A stretch of DNA of 5,521 nt from Pseudaeromonas sp041911695 (GTDB lineage Bacteria; Pseudomonadota; Gammaproteobacteria; Enterobacterales; Aeromonadaceae), in contig JAYROM010000189.1 of NCBI GenBank assembly GCA_041911695.1, positions 1-5,521 of the forward strand, given 5' to 3'. A program made the translations under genes and the position numbers. The notes under the pieces are model-generated. The model was not told where the DNA came from and made no database searches. It worked only from the letters and a program-made list of their open reading frames with translations. Positions within the stretch are counted from its first letter, which is position 1; each line of letters begins with the position of its first letter. Of this stretch, positions 1 to 5,521 are shown one piece after another.

Positions 1-1
1 G

Positions 2-343
2 CATGCCCAGCGCAGCGCCTTGCCAGACGCCGGCGCCATTCTGCATCTGTCCTTCCCGACCCGGCGTGGCCGCCCACTGCTATTACCCGCAGCCATGGTT
101 GATGGCTCGCCCCTGCCCATGGGGGCGAGTATTCAGGATGCGGACGGCGAGGAGTGGGGACTGGTGGCCCAAGGCAGCCAGCTCTACACCCGGCTGGCGC
201 GCACGCCGGCCACCCTGCAGGTGGTCTGGGGGCCAGCCGACCATCAACGCTGTCAGGTCGAGATCAACGATACCGTTGCCACAGCGGCGCTGACCACCGG
301 CCCACTCCCCTGCCACCCGTTGCCCCCGTCCGGAGATGTCTGA
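2..343 (+). CDS. Fimbrial outer-membrane usher, C-terminal end (partial)
   Basis: This is the last 113 codons of a PapC/FimD-type usher; the 5' part lies before the window and the frame is open from base 2. Ushers form the outer-membrane pore that accepts chaperone-subunit complexes from the periplasm and assembles the fimbria. Family signatures seen, numbered from the first visible codon: RRGRPLLL (21-28), the turn DGSPLPMGASI (34-44), GLVAQGSQLYTR (53-64) and VVWG (74-77), followed by C84 and C104. These match the C-terminal plug-side beta-sandwich domain of ushers, which normally holds a Cys pair after a Trp-Gly. The stop TGA at 341-343 overlaps the ATG of the next gene, so the two are almost certainly in one operon and translationally coupled. 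The domain looks intact. Which usher clade it belongs to cannot be told from this fragment. Confidence 0.93.
   Translation, partial: HAQRSALPDAGAILHLSFPTRRGRPLLLPAAMVDGSPLPMGASIQDADGEEWGLVAQGSQLYTRLARTPATLQVVWGPADHQRCQVEINDTVATAALTTGPLPCHPLPPSGDV
332..336 (+). promoter_or_regulatory. Ribosome binding site of the adhesin gene
   Basis: GGAGA sits 6 bases before the ATG at 343, inside the last codons of the usher gene. It decides the start: the adhesin reading frame is open much further upstream (to at least 154), but only 343 combines a Shine-Dalgarno sequence, a signal peptide directly after it and the TGATG stop/start overlap. Confidence 0.75.
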
Positions 344-1395
344 TGCCTGCCCTACCACCCTCCGTTACGCGCTGGCATCGCTTTTGGATCTGCGCGAGCC
401 TGTTGTGTGCCAGTGGACTGCTGCCGGTTCACGCGGCCTGCCAGTTTAGTGGCCAGCCGCCAACCCAGTACGCGCACTTCGGCGGGGATAAACAGCTGGA
501 TCGACAGACGGCAGTCGGCCAGCATGTGTTTGACTTTGCCGGCACCACGGGGGTGCAGACCTGGCGCGCCGACTGTGTCGGCAACGAGCCAGCCGGCTAT
601 ATCAATCAGGTCGGCGCACAGACTCCGCTGGGGCGCGCGCCCGCAGGCTATGGCAACAGCACCTATGTCTACCAGATCGCCGCCCTGCCCGGCCTCGGCT
701 ATGCCCCGAGTGCCAACGACCTTGGCAGTGGTCTGAATCCCTACTTCCAGCCCTATGGTGAGCTGTCGACACCGACCCAGTTTGATCTGCAGGAGCCGGG
801 CACCCTGCGCGTCGACTTTTTTGTCATGTCGTCATTGTGGAGCGGACGCTGGTGCCTGCCGGCCGGACAGACGCTGGGCGAGATCCGCTTTGATAACCGC
901 AGCGTAGCCCGTCTGGTGGTCAGCGGCGCACCGTTGTGCATTCAGGTCAGCGGTACCACCTGCGAGGTCAGTACCGGCAGTCGGCAGCAGACCGTGTTGC
1001 TGGGTCGCCATGCCTTGTCAGACTTTCAAGGGATTAGCCACACCACCCCCGAGCGGCCATTTCATATCGGCCTGACCCGCTGCAGTGCGGGTATCAGCGC
1101 GGTGAACCTACGGATGCTGGCCGCGGCTGACCCTGACCACCCGCAAGCGGATGACCTCGGCCTGGTCGCGCTCACCCCGGGCGGCGCCACGGGGGTGGCG
1201 GTACAGCTGCTGGACGGCGCCCGTCAGCCGTTACCGCTCAACCGCTATCCGCAAACACCCGCCTGGCAAGGGCTGATACAGGAGGATGGCAGCGACCTTT
1301 CGCTGCCGTTTTTCGCCCGTTACTACCAGACCCGTGAACAGGTCAGTGCCGGGCTGGCACAAGCCAGCGTATTGTTCGAGGTGGTCTACCGTTAG
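343..1395 (+). CDS. Two-domain fimbrial tip adhesin (FimH-like plan)
   Basis: A 350-residue secreted protein, probably the receptor-binding subunit at the fimbrial tip. Residues 1-31 are a signal peptide: charged start (R10, H12, R13), hydrophobic core, and VHA before the likely cleavage. Residues ~33-204 form an N-terminal domain with C33/C78 spaced as in the FimH lectin domain, plus C171 and C199. Residues ~205-350 are a pilin domain: TC207-EVS, the typical F-x-G stretch near 228-230, C247, and ARYYQT (325-330). Its C-terminus has the hallmarks of chaperone-usher subunits: a Gly 14 residues from the end (G337), alternating hydrophobics and a penultimate Tyr (Y349), which in known systems bind the chaperone and accept the next subunit's donor strand. 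Position directly after the usher and last in the operon also fits an adhesin. The ligand cannot be inferred; I do not recognise the N-terminal domain. The HAAC sequence is not a lipobox, so this is not a lipoprotein. Confidence 0.85.
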   Translation: MPALPPSVTRWHRFWICASLLCASGLLPVHAACQFSGQPPTQYAHFGGDKQLDRQTAVGQHVFDFAGTTGVQTWRADCVGNEPAGYINQVGAQTPLGRAPAGYGNSTYVYQIAALPGLGYAPSANDLGSGLNPYFQPYGELSTPTQFDLQEPGTLRVDFFVMSSLWSGRWCLPAGQTLGEIRFDNRSVARLVVSGAPLCIQVSGTTCEVSTGSRQQTVLLGRHALSDFQGISHTTPERPFHIGLTRCSAGISAVNLRMLAAADPDHPQADDLGLVALTPGGATGVAVQLLDGARQPLPLNRYPQTPAWQGLIQEDGSDLSLPFFARYYQTREQVSAGLAQASVLFEVVYR

Positions 1396-1460
1396 CCGCG
1401 CGGCCGATCAGTAGGCGGGGGCGGCCACGCCCGACGGCCCCTCGACAGGCCTGCGCCAGC

Positions 1461-1865
1461 TTAGGATGAGGTGGTTAATGGCCGCCCACGCCAACCCTGT
1501 ACCGCGAGGCTGAGCCAACCGCCGATCAATGCCAGCCCGCCGCATGGGGTCAGCCAACCGATGCCGGGCATCGGCGCCAGTGCCAGCCAATACAGACTGC
1601 CGCAAAACAGCAGCATACCGGCGACAAACAGCGCGGCGGTGCGTGTCCAGCCGCGGGCTGGATAGTGTGCGCCCCACAGCGCGACCGCGAGCAGCGCCAG
1701 GGTGTGCCATAGCTGGTACTGGCTGGCCAGTTGCACCAGCGCCACCTTGTCGGCGGGCAGCGTGTTGGCCAGACCATGCGCCGCCCAAGCGCCCATCGCC
1801 ACCGCGGTGGCGCCCGACAGGCCGGCCACCACGATCCAGCCGCGCGTCAAACGAGAAATTGCCAT
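1461..1865 (-). CDS. ygdD: DUF423 family small inner-membrane protein (YgdD-like)
   Basis: A 134-residue integral membrane protein of unknown biochemical role. It has four predicted membrane helices at about 10-29, 52-66, 76-97 and 103-123, with short loops and a polar tail. Conserved DUF423 patterns are visible: GAWAAHGL (25-32), YQLWHTLALL (50-59), GSLYWLAL (89-96) and TPCGG followed by GGW (106-117). Length is close to E. coli YgdD. I chose the ATG at 1863-1865 because AAGGA lies 7 bases ahead of it; a TTG two codons upstream (1869-1871) is in frame but sits only 1 base from that sequence. The gene converges on the fimbrial adhesin (65 bp between stop codons) and diverges from the rssA-like gene. 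Nothing in the context indicates its job, and no substrate-binding motif is visible. Confidence 0.9.
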   Translation of the reverse strand: MAISRLTRGWIVVAGLSGATAVAMGAWAAHGLANTLPADKVALVQLASQYQLWHTLALLAVALWGAHYPARGWTRTAALFVAGMLLFCGSLYWLALAPMPGIGWLTPCGGLALIGGWLSLAVQGWRGRPLTTSS

Positions 1866-1872
1866 CTTCAAA

Positions 1873-1877
1873 TCCTT
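1873..1877 (-). promoter_or_regulatory. Ribosome binding site of the DUF423 gene
   Basis: On the minus strand this reads AAGGA, 7 bases before the ATG at 1865. The spacing favours this ATG over the in-frame TTG at 1871. Confidence 0.65.
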
Positions 1878-1886
1878 GTCTCCGGG

Positions 1887-1914
1887 TTGTCGCCCTTGGG
1901 TAGGCTGTTATCAT
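1887..1914 (+). promoter_or_regulatory. Candidate sigma-70 promoter for the rssA-like gene
   Basis: TTGTCG (1887-1892, 4 of 6 matches to TTGACA), a 16-bp spacer, and TATCAT (1909-1914, 5 of 6 matches to TATAAT). Transcription would start near 1921, giving a leader of about 27 bases before the ATG at 1948. It lies in the 82-bp gap between two divergent genes, where a promoter is expected. I could not pick a convincing promoter for the opposite direction; it would have to overlap this one. Confidence 0.4.
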
Positions 1915-1947
1915 GCCAGTAAGTGAGCAGATAACCGAGTCAGAGAG

Positions 1948-2859
1948 ATGGCACGTAAATCACTTCGCATCGGCATAGCACTGGGTAGCGGCGCGGCGCG
2001 CGGTTGGGCGCATATCGGCATCCTGCGCGGCCTGCAACAGCTGGGTATCGAACCGGACCTGGTGGCCGGCTGCAGCATTGGCGCCTTGGTCGGCGCGGCG
2101 TATGCGGCGGGCGAGCTGGAGGCGCTGGAGACCTGGGTGCGCGGCTTCAACCGTCTGCAGGTGATGGCGCTGCTCGATCCGGCCTTCTCCGGCGGACTGC
2201 TGCGCGGCGACAAGGTGTTCGGCATTGCCGAAGAGCGGGTCGGCGAACTGACCTTTGCCGAGCTCAAGCGCACCTTTGCCTGCGTGACCACCGAGCTCTC
2301 CAGCGGCCGCGAGCGCTGGCTGCAGCACGGCCAGGTGATGACTGCAGTGCGTGCCTCCTGCTCGATTCCCGGCATGTTCGTGCCGGTCAATCATGATGGC
2401 CAATGGCTGATCGACGGCGCAGTAGTCAACCCAGTGCCGGTCTCGCTGTGTCGCGCCATGGGCGCCGATCTGGTGATTGCCGTGAACTTGAACTCGGACG
2501 TGCGTCACTGCTGGACCGAGCGCGACGACGAAGTGACGCCGAAAAACCCGTTGCTGCAGTGGCTGTCCAAACGCAACAGCCACAGCGCGCCCGGCATGAT
2601 CAGCGTGATGAACGGCGCCATCTCGATCATGCAGGAACGCATCACCCGCGCCCGTATGGCCGGGGATCCGCCGGATATCGCGCTCAATCCACAGGTCGGC
2701 AATCTGGCGATCATGGACTTTCACCGTGCTGACGAGGCGATCGCCGAAGGCATCGCCTGTGTCGAGCGTATGCGTCCGTTGATTGAGGCCGAATTGCATC
2801 GTTTTGGTATTGAGCTGCCGCAGACCGCCAGCAGCAGTGCGGTCACGCCAATCCCCTAA
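1948..2859 (+). CDS. rssA: RssA-like patatin-family serine hydrolase
   Basis: A 303-residue, probably cytoplasmic patatin-like protein, nearly the length of E. coli RssA (about 301). The patatin catalytic parts are all present: the oxyanion-hole loop GSGAARG (13-19), the nucleophile elbow GCSIG with Ser43, and the dyad partner Asp156 in DGA. Further RssA-like stretches are RASCSIPG (135-142), VNPVPVSL (160-167), RMAGDPPD (236-243) and DFHRA (257-261). The family is expected to hydrolyse acyl esters of lipids; the true substrate of RssA is not established as far as I know. There is no signal peptide. The start has only a weak purine-rich sequence (AGAGAG) directly before ATG, so translation may be modest; the match to RssA beginning near residue 6 supports it. 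In E. coli rssA precedes rssB, but here the next gene is lacZ, 163 bp downstream, so RssB linkage is absent within the window. Confidence 0.93.
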   Translation: MARKSLRIGIALGSGAARGWAHIGILRGLQQLGIEPDLVAGCSIGALVGAAYAAGELEALETWVRGFNRLQVMALLDPAFSGGLLRGDKVFGIAEERVGELTFAELKRTFACVTTELSSGRERWLQHGQVMTAVRASCSIPGMFVPVNHDGQWLIDGAVVNPVPVSLCRAMGADLVIAVNLNSDVRHCWTERDDEVTPKNPLLQWLSKRNSHSAPGMISVMNGAISIMQERITRARMAGDPPDIALNPQVGNLAIMDFHRADEAIAEGIACVERMRPLIEAELHRFGIELPQTASSSAVTPIP

Positions 2860-2981
2860 CCCGCGGCCGTTCACCCCAGGTAGGCCTTGTATGAATCCGC
2901 CACGATGCGCAGGCCAGAACAAGGATGAAAACGATCTCAACAGTTTGAGTGTGATCCCTGTTGCCAGAGTGACCGTGCACT

Positions 2982-3005
2982 AGACTCCGTGGACGCTGAG
3001 AGTCT
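2982..3005. promoter_or_regulatory. Inverted repeat in the lacZ leader, possible operator
   Basis: A perfect 6-bp inverted repeat: AGACTC (2982-2987), 12 bases, GAGTCT (3000-3005). It ends 7 bases before the lacZ Shine-Dalgarno sequence. The half-site centres are 18 bp apart, which would place them on nearly the same face of the helix, as in many dimeric repressor sites. It could instead form a weak RNA hairpin or be chance. I do not recognise it as the operator of a named regulator family. Confidence 0.25.
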
Positions 3006-3011
3006 TGATGC

Positions 3012-3017
3012 GAGGAG
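3012..3017 (+). promoter_or_regulatory. Ribosome binding site of lacZ
   Basis: GAGGAG, 5 bases before the ATG at 3023. It supports 3023 over the in-frame ATG at 3008, which has only GAGAG (2998-3002) upstream. The ATG at 3018-3020 is followed at once by TGA and abuts the Shine-Dalgarno sequence, so it is not a usable start. Confidence 0.65.
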
Positions 3018-3022
3018 ATGTG

Positions 3023-5521
3023 ATGCACTTGGCAACCCTGATGGCCCGAGAAGATTGGCAGGACCCTGCCATCACTGGCTGGAATCGTCTTGATACCCAC
3101 CCCCCGTTTGCCAGCTGGCGCGATCTGGCCGCCGCACGGGATAATCAGCCCTCCGCCGCGCGGGTCAGCCTGAATGGCGACTGGGCCTTTGCCCTGTTCC
3201 CCTGCCCGCAGGCAGTGCCTGAGCAGTGGTGCCGTCATGATCTGGAAGAGGCAGTCACCCTACAGGTCCCTGGTAACTGGCAGTGTCAGGGGTTCGACAT
3301 CCCCATTTATACCAATATTCGCTACCCCTTCCCCTGCACCCCACCACGGGTACCGGACGACAACCCGACCGGTTGCTATAGCCGCACCTTCCGCGTGCCG
3401 GAGGGCTGGCGCGAGCAGGGGCAGATCCGCATCATTTTTGATGGCGTGAACAGTGCCTTGCATCTGTGGTGTAACGGCCAGTGGGTTGGCTACTCACAGG
3501 ACAGCCGACTGCCGGCCGAATTCGATCTCACCCCGTTCCTGCACGACGGCGACAACCGTATCGCCGCCATGGTGCTGCGCTGGTGCGACGGCAGTTATCT
3601 CGAAGATCAGGATATGTGGCGGATGAGCGGTCTGTTCCGTGACGTCTCGCTGCTGCACAAGCCGGCCTGCCATCTGGCCGATCTGCAGGTCACCCCAGAT
3701 CTGGATGCCAGCTATTGTCATGGCCGCCTGCAGGTCCGCGTCCAACTCAATCAACTGCAGCCGGGCGTACAACTCCGCCTGACCCTGTGGGATGGCGATC
3801 AGGTCTGCGCGCTGCATACCGCGCCGCCCGGCACCGCGATCATTGATGAGCGAGGCGCACGCGAGGACCGGCTTGAGGTCTCCCTGCCGGTGGAGAGGCC
3901 ACGCAAATGGAGTGCCGAAGTCCCGGTGCTCTATCGGCTCACCGCCGAGCTACTGGCTGCCGATGGCCGGCTGATCGAGGCCGAAGCCTGTGATGTCGGC
4001 TTCCGCAAGGTGGAGATCCGCGACGGTCTGCTGCGTCTCAATGGTCAGCCACTGCTGATCCGCGGCGTCAACCGCCATGAGTTTGACCCCGAACTCGGTC
4101 AGGTGATGACCCCCGAGCGACTTGAGCAGGACATCCTGCTGATCAAGCAGCACAACTTTAATGCGGTGCGCACCTCGCACTACCCGAACCACCCGCTGTT
4201 CTACACCCTGTGTGATCGCTACGGTCTGTATGTGGTCGACGAGGCCAACCTGGAGACCCACGGCATGGTGCCGATGAACCGGTTGACCGATGACCCGCGC
4301 TGGCTACATGCCTGCTGCGAGCGGGTAACACGCATGGTGCAACGTGATCGCAACCATCCGTGCATCATCATCTGGTCGCTCGGTAACGAGTCTGGCTATG
4401 GCGCGGCGCACGATGCAATGTACCAGTGGATCAAACGCCACGAGCCGAGTCGGCCGGTACAGTATGAGGGTGGCGGCGCCGATACCCCAGCCACCGATAT
4501 CATCTGCCCGATGTACGCGCGGGTGGACGAGGATCAACCGTTCCCGGCCGTGCCCAAGTGGCAACTGGCCAAATGGATCGGCCTGCCGACCGAGACCCGG
4601 CCGCTGATCTTGTGCGAATACGCCCATGCCATGGGCAACAGTTTTGGCGGTTTCCACCGCTACTGGGAGGCGTTCCATACCTACCCGCGGCTGCAGGGCG
4701 GCTTTGTCTGGGATTGGGTGGACCAAGGGCTGCTCAAGACCGGCGCGGATGGCAAGCGGCATTGGGCCTATGGCGGGGACTTTGGCGATACGCCGAATGA
4801 TCGCCAGTTCTGCCTGAATGGCCTGGTGTTCCCGGATCGCACCCCACATCCCGCGCTCTACGAAGCGGCGCGCGCCCAGCAACCGCTGCGCTTTACCCTG
4901 CTCGGCCACCAGCCGCTGGCCATACGTATCGACAGCGACTTCCTGTTCCGTGACACCGACAACGAGGTGCTGACCTGGCGGTTGTGTGCCGATGACACCC
5001 TGCTCGCCAGTGGCGAACACCCCTTGTTGCTACCGGCGCGCGGCCAGCAGACACTGACCCTGCTGCCGCAACTGCCAGTGATCCCGGCCTGCCAGTTGGC
5101 CTGGCTGGAGATTGAGGTCCACCAGCCGCGCGCTACCGCCTGGTCGGCCGCCGGTCACCGTCTGGCCACCATGCAGTGGTTGCTGCCCCATCCGCTGGCG
5201 CTGCCTGGTTGCGCTAAAGCGGCGGCATTGGCCCGCCCGGCGACTCTGGAGCAGGAGGACGGAGACTGGCATCTGCGGGTCGGTGATATCGACTGGCAGG
5301 TCGATGGCCAGAGTGGCCATCTGCTGCAGTGTCGCGTCGCAGGTCATGCCCTGCTGCTCAACCCGGTGATCGACCACTTCACCCGTGCGCCGATCGACAA
5401 CGACATCGGCGCCAGCGAGGCCGACCGCCCCGATCCCGCCGCCTGGGCCACCCGCTGGCAACAGGCCGGGCTACATCAGCTCGAACACCGCTGTCTGTCG
5501 CTGCTACCGCTGCACATCGGC
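3023..5521 (+). CDS. lacZ: Beta-galactosidase, LacZ type (GH2), 3' end beyond the window
   Basis: The first 833 codons of a cytoplasmic enzyme that hydrolyses lactose and other beta-galactosides; E. coli LacZ is 1024 residues, so roughly 190 are missing at the window edge. Domains in order: N-terminal tail (1-45), jelly-roll sugar-binding domain (~45-215, with FDGVNSA and EDQDMWRMSG), Ig-like domain (~215-330), TIM barrel (~330-625), second Ig-like domain (~625-730), and part of the C-terminal beta-sandwich. Key residues by E. coli equivalence: acid/base Glu456 in GNESG (E461), nucleophile Glu532 in CEYAHAMGN (E537), Mg ligands Glu411 and His413 in ETHG (E416, H418), His352 (H357), His386 (H391), Phe596 (F601). 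The Trp999 equivalent is outside the window. ATG 3008 is an alternative start; it gives an N-terminus aligning without gap to E. coli LacZ but has a poorer ribosome site. No lacI-like gene lies upstream. Confidence 0.97.
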   Translation, partial: MHLATLMAREDWQDPAITGWNRLDTHPPFASWRDLAAARDNQPSAARVSLNGDWAFALFPCPQAVPEQWCRHDLEEAVTLQVPGNWQCQGFDIPIYTNIRYPFPCTPPRVPDDNPTGCYSRTFRVPEGWREQGQIRIIFDGVNSALHLWCNGQWVGYSQDSRLPAEFDLTPFLHDGDNRIAAMVLRWCDGSYLEDQDMWRMSGLFRDVSLLHKPACHLADLQVTPDLDASYCHGRLQVRVQLNQLQPGVQLRLTLWDGDQVCALHTAPPGTAIIDERGAREDRLEVSLPVERPRKWSAEVPVLYRLTAELLAADGRLIEAEACDVGFRKVEIRDGLLRLNGQPLLIRGVNRHEFDPELGQVMTPERLEQDILLIKQHNFNAVRTSHYPNHPLFYTLCDRYGLYVVDEANLETHGMVPMNRLTDDPRWLHACCERVTRMVQRDRNHPCIIIWSLGNESGYGAAHDAMYQWIKRHEPSRPVQYEGGGADTPATDIICPMYARVDEDQPFPAVPKWQLAKWIGLPTETRPLILCEYAHAMGNSFGGFHRYWEAFHTYPRLQGGFVWDWVDQGLLKTGADGKRHWAYGGDFGDTPNDRQFCLNGLVFPDRTPHPALYEAARAQQPLRFTLLGHQPLAIRIDSDFLFRDTDNEVLTWRLCADDTLLASGEHPLLLPARGQQTLTLLPQLPVIPACQLAWLEIEVHQPRATAWSAAGHRLATMQWLLPHPLALPGCAKAAALARPATLEQEDGDWHLRVGDIDWQVDGQSGHLLQCRVAGHALLLNPVIDHFTRAPIDNDIGASEADRPDPAAWATRWQQAGLHQLEHRCLSLLPLHIG

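Noticed and set aside
154..342. A longer form of the adhesin starting at 154
   Set aside because: It would overlap the conserved usher C-terminus by 190 bases and bury the signal peptide about 63 residues inside the protein.
430..441. Possible lipoprotein signal in the adhesin (Cys33 after HAA)
   Set aside because: The position three before the Cys is His, not a Leu/Val/Ile as a lipobox needs, and C33 fits the first disulfide cysteine of FimH-type adhesins.
1419..1432. Hairpin GGGCG/CGCCC with a 4-base loop between the convergent genes
   Set aside because: There is no T-run after the stem on either strand and the 5-bp stem is expected by chance at this GC content, so I do not call an intrinsic terminator. 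I saw nothing else in the 65-bp gap.
2885..2924. Inverted repeat CCTTGT ... ACAAGG downstream of the rssA-like gene
   Set aside because: The 28-base loop is large, the stem is only 6 bp and no T-run follows, so it is a poor terminator; it is probably chance.
1960..2940. A 326-codon open frame on the minus strand across the rssA-like gene
   Set aside because: It is antisense to a clearly recognised gene, has a His/Gly/Arg/Gln-rich composition typical of antisense frames in GC-rich DNA, and shows no family features.
2925..2948. Seven-codon ORF starting ATGAAA in the lacZ leader
   Set aside because: The AAGG before the ATG touches the start codon, which is too close for initiation, and the peptide has no leader features.
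4304..5020. A 238-codon minus-strand open frame inside lacZ
   Set aside because: The plus strand here encodes the LacZ active-site barrel with all conserved residues; the antisense frame is a by-product of GC-rich third positions.

Overview
The window looks like chromosomal DNA from a GC-rich gammaproteobacterium. Reading frames are tightly packed, codons are rich in CTG, GCC and CGC, and the RssA-like and LacZ-like proteins resemble their enterobacterial counterparts over their whole visible length. An Aeromonas-like genome would fit, but that is an impression from GC content and gene types; nothing here proves a genus. There are no RNA genes, insertion sequences, CRISPR repeats or phage genes.

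Layout. (1) 2-1395, plus strand: the end of a chaperone-usher fimbrial operon. It holds the C-terminal 113 residues of an outer-membrane usher, then, overlapping its stop codon by one base, a 350-residue secreted two-domain protein built like a fimbrial tip adhesin (FimH-type plan). The subunit, chaperone and most of the usher must lie upstream of the window. (2) 1461-1865, minus strand: a small four-helix membrane protein of the DUF423/YgdD family, convergent with the adhesin gene. (3) 1948-2859, plus strand: an RssA-type patatin-like protein with an intact Ser-Asp dyad, divergent from the DUF423 gene across an 82-bp gap that holds a plausible promoter. (4) 2860-3022: a 163-bp leader with a perfect 6-bp inverted repeat and a partial CRP/FNR-like site. 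(5) 3023 to the window end, plus strand: the first 833 codons of an E. coli LacZ-type (GH2) beta-galactosidase with all catalytic residues present. Its C-terminal part lies outside the window.

The genes form at least three functional units that do not obviously cooperate: surface adhesion, a small membrane/patatin housekeeping pair, and lactose or beta-galactoside use. I found no clearly new biological system. The items most worth a second look are the fimbrial adhesin, whose N-terminal receptor domain I cannot match to a known ligand class, and the lacZ leader, which carries candidate control sites and a small in-frame ORF but no adjacent lacI-like regulator.
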